Assembly (NCBI RefSeq): GCF_000208745.1
Contig: NC_030859.1
Coordinates: 5,334,014-5,398,013 of the forward strand
DNA length: 64,000 nucleotides
Direction of reading: 5' to 3'
Origin: Theobroma cacao
Lineage: Eukaryota; Streptophyta; Magnoliopsida; Malvales; Malvaceae
The notes under the pieces were generated by a model. It was not told where the DNA came from. It was given only the letters and a program-made list of their open reading frames with translations, and did no database searches. Position 1 is the first letter of the stretch. Every line of letters begins with the position of its first letter. Below are positions 44,458 through 57,835 of the stretch, piece after piece. Position numbers and translations under genes: made by a program.

Positions 44458-46607
44458 CTAATCCATCACCCTATCGGTGGCGTATGCTACCTTCTGCATT
44501 ATCATGGACTCAGCTTGACGAATTGCTCTCTGTGATCCCGTGATTGTAACTTTCCTGCCACACCAAGGTAAAAGATAATAAGAAAAAAGTTTCCAAGGAA
44601 AAATGAAAAATCACCTCATAACTCAATGTTTTGCCTAGCTAGCAGATTGACAGTACTGAGATTGCATACCTATCTGTTGTTCCAGACATGAAATCACCTC
44701 TATCCGATATTTTTATCCTGGCCCCGCTTAGCTGCAATAACAACATGCTCAAACTCAAACATAAGCAATAATACGGAACCAAATGATATCTATTTATCAT
44801 TTACAAACCTGACTAATTTCCATAATATTCCTTCCGCCACGACCAAGAACCAGCCCAATATGCCCATCCGCAACACCAATCGTGACAGAGTTGCTACGAT
44901 CCTCCTGGGTAAACATATGAAAGACTTCTCCGTCAAGCAAGAACTATTTACTACACATATAGCATGAGTCGTTTAATTGAAAACATCAGTCATCATGTGT
45001 TAAATGAATAATAAGGATTTTAGTGTAGAGATATAGAAAATGGGTACGACAGTCGAAATACTGTAATACAACAATTCTAGAAGAAGATGCAATTTGGCAG
45101 AAATGAGCTAATAAAGAACTATTCTATGTGTCTGCAAATATCAAACAAAATGCTTATATGAGTGTACTCTGTATAGATGCCAAAGTATAACAACAAATCA
45201 ATACATTTTGCTTAGCAGTAAATGAAGTAAATAGCATCAGTCACCAGGTATCGTGGATAAAGCATAAAAGAAAGAGATGAACCTTGTGATTCTGAAACTT
45301 CCCTCCAGCCCCGTTTGATGGATAGCTCATTGAATTGTAAGTCGCTGTTGCAACAGAAGGAAGCACATATGCATATGGAATACCATGAAAACCAGAGAAG
45401 AAAATACCTAAAATTTCAAGTTAAAGAAATCTTACTAGGACCAAGTTAAAGAAATCTTACTAATAATATATTATGGTAATAACTCCACAAAGGACATACA
45501 ATCAATATCAATACTAATTGCACATTAAGGACAACTCACATCATAAATTCACAAAGAAATGACCATTAAGAATCAGACTACTTGATGACAACTGAAAATA
45601 TCTTGTCACAGCATTCAAAAGAAAAACTTCCAAGGAAGTGGACCACTGAATTTTAAGAACCCAAAAAAAAAAAAATCTTCCATAATATCTCATGAAAGTT
45701 AAAGGAGCCATCATGCTTTTTGTGCCACATTTTTTTGGAGACAATGCTTACTTCCAAATTTAATCACCATGTGGAGAAATCTGCAATCATTCTGCAGTTA
45801 GAAATAAATTGCATGGGTGCAGAACCTATCAATTTGTTGTGTTTGATTATGCCCCTTTGCTTTAAGGTTCGTGAGATCAGACTAGATGGCTCAGGTCCAG
45901 TGAAAAACAATATGACAACAGTACTATAAGCATGCAGACTATCCCTCTCATGAGGAGGAAAAAATGCCAAAGAATACATGTGAAAGTAAAAGTGTTTGAT
46001 AACATCAGAAAATGACATGGAAGACTCCTGTCAGGCTTGGGCTTTGGGATAGATGCAGTGATGTAATGATGGTTATTATGGATTAAAAATTATGTGAAAG
46101 AAAAAAGTTAGAAACAACATGCTGATAGCCAAGCTTTAACGTTTAACTTAATAGAACAGTTAGAAAGCTCTGTAAATAATCAACTGTTGGCATATCAGGA
46201 CCTATGACATAATTGTTAAGGCAATAGTAAGATAAGGGAGAATATAAAAAGCAAAAGTTATGTCCATAAAGCAGAGGCAAATGATGCACGTATAGGAGTT
46301 TCTTTAGACTTGGTAGCCAAACAAAAAGAGAACACACCTGCATATGAAAATGGGGCATGCATGGCTTGTAAGTAGTGAGGGTCTTCACTAAGCTTGGACA
46401 GAATCAAATCAATTGCTCGCATCTGCTCATCTAGAGTGCCAGTCAGTGTCACTAGCCTATCATTCAAGCCATAAAAATTATTATCCTGTGGAGATATCTT
46501 AATGCCAGCTTGGGAGTCTTCAATAAATGACCTACAAAAAAGCATAAGTAACAATCAGGACTTACCTTAACCGTTTAAAACAGTCAATACTCATACAAAG
46601 GACCAAT

Positions 46608-46642
<35 letters not shown>

Positions 46643-49600
46643 GTTGTTTCTTCAGTATATAAATATCTGCCATGCATTTTCCTCTCATGGGTTAGCAGCA
46701 AGCAGTCATGTTGTCAATGATAGTGTTCATACAAGGCAGTGAGGATGTTAAGAATTTTTAGGTCTAAATAACCATTTATAACTTCTTGCAGGGCTCAAGC
46801 CACATGTAGCAGGGGAAGCAGCATACTTCCTGGATCAATATGACTTCTCAGTCCAATTGTGCTTGTGGAAGTTGTAGACAAATATAGAAAAGCACAGGCC
46901 AATTTAACACTATTATATCTTGCATTGAAGTTACTTTCGAGGAGGTTATTCCATCTCAAAGAACATGTCCTCAGTTCATTTAACATCCCTTGCATCAAAT
47001 CAAGTTTTAAGGGACAATAACTATATATAATTGGTTCTTTTCCATGATTCTAAGCTGGTATCCAAGCTTTAGTAGAGCCCAATGTACTTAAACTGAAAAA
47101 GGAAGCAAATATTGCAGAATGTCTTGCAGTTCAGATCTATAGATGCCAACTAGACCTTCATGTTATGAAGCATTCTTCTCAAAGCCTTAATTCCGCACAT
47201 TTAGATTTTATAATGAAACCAAAAGACCAATGACCAAATAAGCTTCTCCAAACAAATTACCCCAAGTTTTTAATCTTTTGAAACCATTTTGTAAAATAAA
47301 TTTACTTCCAAATTCTCATCCAAGCCCATTCCACAAAAGATTTAACCATGATATACTCTCAAACCTTGGTTAGACAGGTCTTCTACAAATGAAACCTCTG
47401 GCAAGTTGTCACATTTTGCCATATATACCTGAACTAATTCGTTTCCTAAAGCCATTACCATGACACAATCTACTTGGGCATAAGCAGGTTACCTACAGAC
47501 AATGCTAGAAGTAACTCACTGTGATGCACCAAAAGATTGGCACTATGGTAATCTTTACTAAATTTATTCCTATTGGCAAGAAATGCTCCTTTCCATCGCA
47601 TGTCTCCTCAAGTTAGCTCTCAAATTCATTGTAGACAACTCTTTGAATGTGAAGTTGCCAAATCATCCCCAATTCATTGCACACATTCTTAGACATGAAT
47701 CAATTCCAAAATAAGTAGTTCATTCACCAATAATGCCTATCTGAATATCCTATAAATCAATTGTAGGTTAAAATTTTAACAAGGTTTATCCCCTGCAAAT
47801 TAACAGCACAATGGAAGAATAAATAGGCACTCTTTATAAATAAGCAAGGTCAGTATACTTCAAGTATGTCAACAGCACTAAAAATTATAAAATTCAAGTT
47901 CAAAAAATTGATTTCAAGCCTGCAAAAAATCATTTATTTCACTGCTGAAGTTTCAAAATTATAGCAACAAAAACATGTCCAATAATCAGACTATCCAAGT
48001 AGACTACTTACTTTATGGTAGCCCCTCCTTTCCCAATTATGCTGCCACAAGAGCTATTAGGAACAATTAGCCTAACTTTTGTTCTTGGTTCAACATCATC
48101 ATTATCTTCAATATTAAGCTGACCAAGAGAAACAAACTTATGTTATCATCAGACATACATAGAATTTATAGAGTTAAAAGTTATCATAAAGATCACCTCA
48201 TTCAATAATTTAGCAAGGATAAGTTCCATGGCTTTGAGTACTTCATCAATTGTTCCAGAGATCATAATGATCCTGTCTGATGTTCCTGGAAAAAATTCAT
48301 GATTGCGTGACAACTGAATTCGAGCTCCAGATTTTGACTGAAATTCGGTAATTGTCGAACCACCCTTTCCAATTACAGAACCAGCCGCAGCATTAGAGAC
48401 AAGAAACCTGATATATGTGTGCTTCTCTGCAGTTTCTGACAAAACAAGCAAGAGCAGAATATTCATCACTTGATTCAAAGATCAAAAATGCATTTGTAAC
48501 AAATGAGGAATCTTGGAAGCAAACATGAACATTTCAACCATTAGAGCAATCTCCTTTTTAGTCCTACTATAAGAATAAAATAAATGCTAAAGAAGAGTAT
48601 CTATGCATCACTTCACACAATACCTAATTGCTAATGCACAAAAAAGATCATAGTAAATGCATAATAAAAACAGCTTAAATTTGGTGGATTCAGTACAACC
48701 AGTACTGCTTATTAAGACATGCCACCCTGCATTTCTGATAATAGGTCAAATCATAATATTGTCAAAATCATCCATATGGAAGAAGTATAAACTCTGATTT
48801 AAAGAAAGCTAAGATCAGATTTACATTTTTAATGAAAGTTTTATGAACACTTAGCTACTAAATGATTACTCACCACCCAAGGAACTCGTATCCCTAAAAG
48901 ACCTCCTTATTCTCATCACTAAATAAAACCTTAAGACCCCTCTTATCCCATCACTTTATATTCAAAAAAAACAAATGAGAGCCGCTGAAGTAGATGGTAA
49001 TTTTTAATGGACAGGTTATAGAACTGGAGGATATGGCTTAGAGAAAACTATAGGAATATGAAAGATTGAGCTCTTGCTGTGGATAACAAGATATGCTATT
49101 GATGTTATTATTAAACTTGATGGCCTATTATACTTAACGTATAGTTTCTATGAAGCTAAATCAATGATTTTAACAATATATTCTATGATATTAGAACCAA
49201 CCAAACATTTAACATAGCCCTTCCCATTAATAATGCCAATTATTAATTCTTCAAAACTGGGGCTTAATAATTTTCACACAAAGATACCAAGAACAAATGC
49301 ATGGAACAGCTATTGCATGTCATGCATACAAGAAGGAAAGAGAGGGTGACCACAAAACAATGTCTAAGATGCACAGGGCTAGCCAACTAGAAAATATTAG
49401 ATGACCACCCCACACCCCTAATCAAATATTAGGCATCTCTAAAGATAAAGGGATGTCACTCCAGTTGTTTTCTTCTCTTCCCCTTACTAAGCATCCCCTT
49501 TTTATAGTCTAAGAAAATAAAACTCCCAAGTCAAAGAAATCAATTCCCTCATAATCTACTAGGACACCAATATAACATTTCCCATTTTCAGATTTCAATT

Positions 49601-50300
49601 ACATTATGCTCTCCAAAAGTATACCTCATTAAAGCTGACTAGACAAGCTAACTGAATTTTAATCCCACTCTGCAACTAAACAATTCAAAAGATAGGTCTT
49701 CATTTAATTTCGCAGCTAATTTTTTAAATTTTACTAAAGAAAAATGAACACCAACAACCATAACAGAAACAACCCTTACTTTGAAATATAGCCCTCACAA
49801 CTTTGTTCACCTCAGTGTCAATCACACTTTTTTGCAGTTATTATAGGAAAAAAAAACAGACAAAAAGATAATGCCATGTGAACTCCAGGATTTCTCATCC
49901 TTCTATTCCCTGAGTTTCCGCAGATTCAAGCAGAAGATAAAGGCTTAGAACAGACACTTCTTTTTCTCACTCTCCGCTTGCCATTCCTCGCCAAATGCAA
50001 TGCTAGGGTTAGGGTTTCAAATTATCTATTAAAATAAATAAATAAACGAAATAAACAACCCGAAATTCAAACAATTTTACACATTAATCTTTAAATTGAA
50101 AAAGAAAAACAGAAAAACTTAACGCCATTGACACAAAAGAAGAAACAAACGAAAAAAATAAAACCTCAAAAATGAAAAGCTTCAACGAAGAAAAGAAGAT
50201 CAGATCAGAAATTACCAGAAGTCGGCGATTTAGGCGGCGGCGGAGATCTCTTCCTCGCCGCCTCTGGTGATGACACGTAAGACGACTCCGTCGACTCCAT
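44458..50300 (-). CDS. BTR1: triple-KH RNA-binding protein, BTR1/NOVA-like
   Basis: Coding exons on the minus strand: 50300-50216, 48435-48197, 48118-48012, 46531-46338, 45407-45283, 44904-44809, 44731-44670, 44554-44458. The sum is 1005 nt in frame, 334 aa, matching Arabidopsis BTR1 in size. The start MESTES is followed by a basic Pro-rich stretch. Three KH domains carry intact GxxG loops: GKGG at 51-54, GKGG at 137-140 and GRGG at 271-274. A Gly/Tyr/Ser-rich linker ([14 protein letters not shown]) separates KH2 and KH3. KH proteins bind single-stranded RNA. BTR1 was named for binding tomato mosaic virus RNA and restricting that virus; its everyday targets are unclear. All introns are GT-AG. 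Intron 3 (46532-48011) is the second longest and shows nothing coding. Confidence 0.92.
46608..46641. repeat. microsatellite (AC)n(AT)n
   Basis: About 13 AC units followed by four AT units, in BTR1 intron 3 near exon 4. Confidence 0.95.
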
Positions 50301-51484
50301 TCCTCTCTTATTCTCTTCTCTTCTCTTCAGAACCAAAAACCAAAAATAACACTATATAAATAAACAAATAGACAAAAAACAATGCAGAGCTTAAGCAACG
50401 TAATCAAATTTCCTCCTAATTAATAGAATGTTAAACGAAGAATTAAGAAAAAAAAGAAATTAATACTTTTCTCTTTCAGTTCGCAGCTTTTCTCCTTCCT
50501 CCTCTTCTTCTCTGGTCTGAGCTGAAGGTTTCTGATTTTCCCTTTCTTTTTCGTTATCTAGCCATCGCTGGCTGGCTTTGAGTTTTTATTTTTGATATTA
50601 TTTTACAATTTTATAATTTATTTAAAGCGTGAAAACCGCCTATTTTTTGTCAAAATTAATAATGTTCAATTGGGGATCGGTGGAAGGGGGGGCGAGGGAG
50701 GCCCACAAGGTTGCGACCACGCTAGGCGCTTCGGCTAACCTGTCATGATCGTGGCCCACTCTACTGCCAACTGTGAATTTTCAAACCGTTGAATTTCAGC
50801 TTATGATAATTAATTACTCACGATTTGAGATTGATTTTGCTTTTAAAGCCTATTTTTTTTTTGGTGTAATTTAGAATTTTCAAAGCCCAACTTGTTTGGA
50901 ATAATAAAAGAAAAGTGAAATTGGTGAGAAGTGAGATCCACTTTGGGATTGAATTGGTTTTTTATTAGTGTCATGTCTCCACAGTTGAATTTGTCACACA
51001 TTTATGTTACTATATTGTACTTACAAATCTAAAGATCTACTAGTCCTATTCTTAGGCTTGCCTTTTCTTTTAGTTCGTTTCATAACGGTAAAGCTTACTA
51101 CTTCAAATGCAAAGATAAGAATCCGAATATTATTATAATGGATACCAATAATTCGAATAAATGACAGAATTTTTGCCGTTAAGGTTTACATTATTCATAC
51201 AGTAACGCTATATCTATTTCCCAACAATTCAGACTTGATTTAGCAATTATTATAGTTATTTTTACCAAAAAAATGATTTTTTCCCCACTTCTTTAAATGT
51301 TAAACCATTTGACACAATCTTTTAAATTTTATATGGACTATATACTTAATTTTACTCTGATTACTAAAATATAAAAAAAATTAACAATTCATATTTGATT
51401 TCAAGATTATTACTATTTTTTACAAAAATAAGAAAGTTTTCAAATTTCCACACCCCTTTCTATTTTTGTATAAATAAAAAACAA
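50301..51484. other. BTR1 5' leader, promoter and upstream intergenic
   Basis: The minus-strand leader is CT/GA-rich near 50480-50540. A GC-richer island at 50680-50760 stands out from the AT-rich surroundings and could be promoter-associated. No TATA box is evident and no other gene is seen. Confidence 0.4.
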
Positions 51485-51999
51485 TGTAAAATACTCAAAT
51501 ATTTCTAAATTTTGATCAAAATTATATAAAGATTTATTAGATTTTAAAGTAAACACTCCATTCTAAAAAATATTTTCACTAAACACATAAGTTTTGTCAT
51601 TAGTCAATTATCAATATTTTTATTAGTTTGATGACATGATAATATTTTTAAGATAATTTTACTTTTTATTAATTTTAAAAATTATGATTAAATAAATTAT
51701 AATTTATTTTCAAAAACAAATCCGACCTCCTGCTACTGGCAATCAAGGTTCCCAAAAAGCATCGATTTAGTGCTCTCTAGAGAAGTACAAGGTGAAGATG
51801 GGTGGTCAATCGGTACAAAAGGACATCACCAACTAGCTTGAAAGGAAGAAAACAATAAAAAAAAGAAAAAAATGTATTTTAGATATTTCATATTTAATAT
51901 TAATGTCGTTTAGAGGTTTAGGATGGAGTGTCTATTTTAAAAATTAATAAACTTTTATGTAATTTTAATCATAATTTAAGGATGTCTAGGTATTTTACC
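51485..51999. mobile_element. MITE, family M, copy 2
   Basis: Begins TGTAAAATACTC and ends GTATTTTACC. The arms pair over about 100 bases. Its reverse complement aligns with 39757-40225 through most of the length, including TTTGATGACATGATAATATT and AGATAATTTTACTTTTTATT. Two related copies define the family in this window. Confidence 0.8.
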
Positions 52000-52419
52000 C
52001 GAAAACTATAAAATCATTTTCCACATCTCTTATGTACCTCGTGTTATAAAAATATAAAATCATTTTATATATAAAAGATAATTTGATGAAATAAATAAAT
52101 AAGGCAATTGGTCAAATGGGTAATGGCATTCGTGGTTGCTTTAATAAGCCAACTACTAATGTCATGTAAACATACTTTTTTTTATTGACTAAAAATATTA
52201 ATAATGAAATGCCCCATACTTTGATATAGTGATAAATAAAGTTGGTCGAATGCGAATTAAGGCATAATAAGGAACTTTAGGAACCAAAGAGATAAGACAA
52301 AATTTTTAATATAAAATAATATTTTATTAATAAAATAATATTAAAATATTAATATTTAGCCAGATGTCGAAATCAGACATGAAGGAGGATCATATGATTG
52401 ATCCAAGTAGGGGAAAAGA
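52000..52419. other. AT-rich spacer, nothing recognised
   Basis: No coding or repeat feature is seen between the MITE and the following LTR. Confidence 0.4.
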
Positions 52420-55329
52420 TGTCAAGCCTGACTCTATAAAATACTTGTCATGACATACATGTGATGGATAATATGTTTACATGCTAGGAGAGTCCCGAAA
52501 AAAATTTACAAAAGTCGGTATTGTACCTAGAGGTATAACAAAGTTGATTTAAGCCTCGAACTAGATCAAATAGAGAATTTAAGATGAAATTAAGAAAATT
52601 AAAGTCCTAGAATGATTTAATATGGTGATTTGGAGTTCGAAGATCAATTTGGAGTCAAACCGAAATTTTCACTATCTAGGGGCAAAATGGTCATTTGCCA
52701 CCTGAGGACAAAATGAGAATTTTTAGAAAAGATTTTTGGCCCCATTTGACTTATTGGAGTATGATTTGAGGATTAAGAAGTGAAAAAAAATTATTATTCT
52801 TGGTATTTTTCAGAGCATAGGGGTAAAATGGTAATTTTACCACCCCATTGGCAAAACAGTAATTTTTCACCACCAGGACATTTGTCCAGCACATGGTTTT
52901 CCCTTATTTTCATTTTGACCATTGACTAATTGTGTGGTGGAAATAAAAAGGATTAAAATTTTTAAAGTTTAAAAAACGAGCCAATGACATGATGCCACGT
53001 GTCATGCCTTTTATTAATTTATTATTTTCCTTTTTAAAAGGCACAAAAATCAGCCCATCTTCCACCCCATGGCCGGCCAAATCAGCAAGAAGAGAGAGAA
53101 AATAAAAACAAAACCCTAGAGAGAGAAAATCAAAGAAAAAGTGTGAATTTTCAAGGAAATTAAGTGAAAAATGTGAGATTTTTTCTATTAAGCTTGAGTT
53201 TTCTTATTCCCAAGCATTTCTCCTTATTTTCCATGATTAAATTGCATGTTTTCATGGTGATTTAATGGCTGGTCATATGGGTCTAGAGAGAGAAAATTGT
53301 TGGTTTAAGTTGATTTTGATATATGTTAGTGTTTAGTTTTAGTTTAGCATGTTAGTAAACAAAATATGTAGAAAAACATTCATTTTTCTCATTACCTAGC
53401 CTTAGCTGAATTTTCAAGTCAATGGTGAGGAAGAATGTGATGTTATTATAGGTTATTTGATTATGAAATCATGGTTTTTGATATGGAAATTAATGAATTA
53501 TAGAAAGAAAATCAAGTAGGAAAAATTGTGACAATGATACACCATTTTGGCCGAATTTTTCCAAGAAGGAATATGAATGTGGCTTTGCTGATTTTTGGGT
53601 TATTTGGCTGGACATTGGTGATTTGAAGCATAAGAAAAAAGAAATGGGATTAATTGGAGCTAAATTGGATGCGTATTTTAATTTATCGGGTAAAAGACCG
53701 AAATAGGTCAATACGGTGTTTAGGCAAAATTTAGACCTTTTGCATTTCATACCATGCATTAGTGATCTAAATTAGTTAGTTCAATTTAAGGGCAACGTAG
53801 TAAATTCCTTGATTTTATACTGTGTCAAGGTGGTGTGCCCTTCGACAAAGGCAAGGAAATTACGCNTGTGAGTAAACCTATTATCGTCTAAATTATTTAG
53901 AGTAGTTTTTATTCAATTTTGTGATTTGTGAAAATTATTTTAAATGATGAATTTCTTGTTTTATGAGAAGAATATGAATTTATAAAATAAATGGAATTAT
54001 AAAATAAATTGATTTGCAAATAGAATATTGGATTTGAAAATTTGAGTAATTGGAGACCATGTGATTTATTGTAAATTATGATTTGAATTAAATGACTTGT
54101 GATAAATTGGCATGATTGGTTGAATTTATACTTGTGTTAAAAAATATGAACTGTCTGTTTTGCCTTGATAAATTGGTTAGTAATGTAATTGCCATGCTTT
54201 GCCATTGAAATTTGATCAATTGGTGGATTAAAGATTAGCTACTGCAATGGCGAGGTTCCGTGGACCAGCCTATTAGAGGGGCACGGTAAACTCCTTTATA
54301 TTTTCACCTCGATCGTAGAAGTGCGTAGGGTATCTCCTGAGGTGGGCTTTTTGAGTGCACTTCACGTTAACCACCACGTGAAGTGAGACTCAGTCAACGC
54401 CAAGGAACGACTATTTTTTTTTTAAATAAAAACAAGTTTTATGATTATATAAAATTTTTCACAGCCTTGACGGACTTGGTTGGGTACCCCTGGTCCAGGT
54501 GTCCCCGAGTACAGGATTTGACATGAGCCAAGTTTTGAGAAATTCACGAGCTATATTTATTATTTGGTTGAAATGAATATTCGTGTTGTGAGAAATTTGC
54601 TAAAATGAAGTATTTTTAATTGTCTTCCTTTACTCGCCTTTAGATTATTTAGATGGTGTTTGTTTACTCACTGAGATTTTATAATCTCACCCTTTTTTTT
54701 ATCCCATCATTTCAGGCCGGGTTAGCCTGTAGATAGCAGACATCGTCGAGAACTATAGTTGGCCATACTACTTCAAAAATTGTAGGTTTACTGTCTTTAC
54801 TACTTTTGTTCATTTGTGGGCCCACGTAACACTGTAAATTAAATTTCATACTTTGGTTTTTCGTATTATAGTTTGTATAAATATATTTAACTTCTACGCT
54901 ACTAAAAATCATTTTCAGAATACTCTATAAATATTAATTTGTAAAAAAAATAGAATATTTTGTCGAATATTTTTATTTTATTTAAATGGTTATAATTCCA
55001 TTTTAAATCACTTTTTAATCATTCAAATTTAATTTCAATTTCGAAATATGCATTTCTCGCTTAGGTACTACATTTTGGTCGAATTTGAAATTTTGGACGA
55101 AAAATGACCAAAATGCCCATGTGAAGTGAAATTTATTCTTCCACTATTTTAAATCGAAAAAAGGCTTAAAAGCCTCTAAAATACGACATTTGGCAACGAT
55201 TAACCACAGGGGAGATAAGAAACTAATACGAAAGCCTTGTGAGGTCTCGATATGGTATTCGGGGGATGAGTGCCTATCGGGACATCATGGCAGTTGTCAC
55301 GAACTCAAGGATGGTTTCAAGTCATGACA
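52420..55329 (+). mobile_element. 2.9-kb LTR, family D, probably solo
   Basis: Begins TGTCAAGCCTGACTC and ends AGTCATGACA, so the outer bases TGTCA/TGACA are inverted. Flanking 5-mers AAAGA and AAATA differ by one base, compatible with an old target duplication. The first kilobase aligns in the same orientation with 63009-64000 (for example AGGATCAATTTGGAGTCAAA is almost identical), which fixes the left end. No primer-binding site follows the right end, so it is not simply the 5' LTR of the element to its right. The n lies in it, near 53865. Confidence 0.75.
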
Positions 55330-56755
55330 AATAATCATTAAGAGAAAAAGTTGGGATAATAACTAAAAGTATTTGACTTAGTACCCATAAATAAATATCT
55401 CAGTCCTGATTGGAAATGATATACTTTCAACTCCATTTATTTTAGCATACCATTCTAGATTTCATCCATATATAGAAATTTGACTTTGCTTAAGTACATT
55501 ATATATGTATTTTTTAATTTTTTTTATTTATCCACTAGTATATTTTATGATTGATATATTTTTTATTTAAATTTGCATTTTTTTCACTTTTTATAATTTA
55601 GCTTTTATTTTATATTCATTTTTTTTCCTTTTTATTTACTTTTTTTGTAAAAAAATTTAAAAAATCACCTAAACAGAAACTTAATTTCTATAATGACTAA
55701 ATAATTGAAATCTATATTGCCTTTGCCTATTGCTATTGGACCAATTGAAGTATTTTAGTTCAAATGAGTCTAAAAGTAAACTCCTACTATCAATCGTTGG
55801 TGAACTCGAGCCTTGCAAAATTACTACATCATTATATCATCATTAAATATAGCTAATTGATTTTAAAATATATTTTTGATAAGCAAGTGACATGTCGAAT
55901 AACTTTGTATGCCACATATTTGAGTTAACTGATTCTTTATTGATATTAGCATTTTTCATTTAAATTGGCTTTGTTTGAATCGAAATAATTTGATGGTTTA
56001 AGGGTTCCTTTGGCACGATGATGAGATTGGTAATGATGAAAGTGAAAACAATGGTGGCGGTGAAATTAATAGACCAATGATGAGATTTAAAAACTCCAAT
56101 CTTTTTACCGCAATTTCCCATTTTGTTGATTTTTTGTTTCTTTTTTGGTTTTTTTTTTTGTTTTTCTATTGTGGCTAGGGTATAATGGTTGCTAGAAAGC
56201 CAGGATTTTTTTGATTTGCAGGTTGTTGCTATTGGGTTGGATGCGTTTTTTTGTTTCTGGAGGATTGTTTTTTGGATTTTTTTTTCTCTCTCGTTTTTTG
56301 TTTTCAGTTTTTTTTGGAAGATTGGCTTTTCTTGGATCGTTTTCTGGTTTTTGAAAGATCAGACTTTTTTGGATTTTTTTTTAGTCTGGCTTTTTTTTTT
56401 TTCAAAAATCCCCTACTGCAGTTTGTTTTAGGCATCCTTTAAAGAGCTAGATTGTCCAAATTTTTGGACAATCCAAAGGTGAATTATGCTCTTCTGAGCA
56501 TGATTTCACAAGGCTTTAGCAAATAGGAAGAGTTGGTAGCCGGAGGTGACCACTCCTCCCAAAATCTGGTTACCTTTCAGGGGCATTAATGCTTTGTAAT
56601 GATGGATAGGAGAAAGGGTTGAGCGTGCTCAGCCCTTTCCTATTCATTCTTATTTTTTTTTCTATTTTTTAATTTATTTTTTATTTTTTAGTTTTTTTAT
56701 TATATTTTATTATATTTTATTTTTTATTTTTTATTTTTTTGAAATAGGTGTCTAC
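55330..56755 (-). mobile_element. 3' LTR of the Tat/Ogre-type element, with uncertain far end
   Basis: On the minus strand a polypurine tract CAAAGAGGGGCAAC (56770-56757) is followed at 56756 by TGTAGACACC, the usual start of Tat-lineage LTRs. The LTR contains a palindrome TTGTCCAAATTTTTGGACAA (about 56453-56472) and a CTTTAAAGG word. It runs toward lower coordinates, but I could not place its end, and part of 55330-56000 may be ordinary intergenic sequence. Confidence 0.6.
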
Positions 56756-56844
56756 AGTTGCCCCTCTTTGTACATTCTTGAGAATCAAGAATAGTGCAAA
56801 GACATAGACACCGTATTCAATTCATCTTGGGGCAAGTTTGATTC

Positions 56845-57825
56845 TAGCAATTTGATATAAGCTTGACCTATCTCAAAACAAGTTTGATTAAAAACATGGA
56901 GTCCCTAAACTTGACTTGGGTTCGTAAAAGAATGAAATTTCTAAGTTTGATATAAGCACGACCCATCTCAAAATAGGTTTGATATAAAAAAAAGAGAAAT
57001 TTCTAGACTTGATTTAGGCTCGACCTATCTCAAAATAGGTTCGACTCAAAAATTGAAATTCCTAACTTGATCTAGGTTCAACCTATCTCACAATAGGTTC
57101 GATTGACAAATTAAAATTCCTAGACTTGATCTAGGCTCGACCTATCTCAAAACAAGTTCGATTAAAAAATTGAAATTCCTAGACTTGACCTAGGCTCGAC
57201 CTATCTCACAAAACAGGTTCGATTTAAAAAATTGAAATTCCTAGACTTGACTTAGGTTCGACCTATCTCACAACAGGTTCGATTTAAAAGTTGAAACTTC
57301 TAGACTTGATCTAGACTCGACTTATCCGACAACATGTTCGATTTAAAAAAAATTGCAACTCCTAGACTTGATCTAGGCTTGACCTATCTCACGACAAGTT
57401 TGATTTAAAAGTTGAAACTCCTAGACTTGATCTAGACTCGACCTGTCCAACAACAAGTTTGATTTAAAAAATTACAACTCCTAGACTTGATTTAGGCTCG
57501 ACCTATCTTAAAACATGTTCGATTTTGAAAATTGAAATTCCTAAACTTGATCTAGGTTCGACCTCTCTTAGGACGGGTTCGACTTAAAAATTAAAATTTC
57601 TAGATTTGATCTAGGCTCGACCTATCTTAGAACAGGTTCGATTTAAAAATTAAAATTCCTAAACTTGATTTAAGCTCGATCTATCTTAGGACAGGTTTGA
57701 TTTTAAAAATTGAAATTCTTAGACTTGATTTAGGCTCGACCTATCTTAGAACAGGTTCGATTTAAAAATTAAAATTCTTGGACTTGATTTAGGCTCGACC
57801 TATCTCAAAACAAGTTCGATTTAAT
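56845..57825. repeat. tandem array of about 60-bp units
   Basis: Some 16 units of about 59-60 bp. Each has CTTGATCTAGGCTCGACC, then TATCTCAAAACAGGTTCGAT, then an A-rich TTGAAATTCCTAGA. Each unit contains an inverted pair TCGACCT/AGGTTCGA that could form a short stem. The array lies between the pol stop and the 3' LTR of the minus-strand element, where Ogre/Tat elements often carry tandem repeats. Confidence 0.9.
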
Positions 57826-57835
57826 TCACCGATGC

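Noticed and set aside
56189..56442. Phe/Trp/Leu-rich open frames on the + strand
   Set aside because: Produced by long T-runs within the LTR of a minus-strand retroelement.
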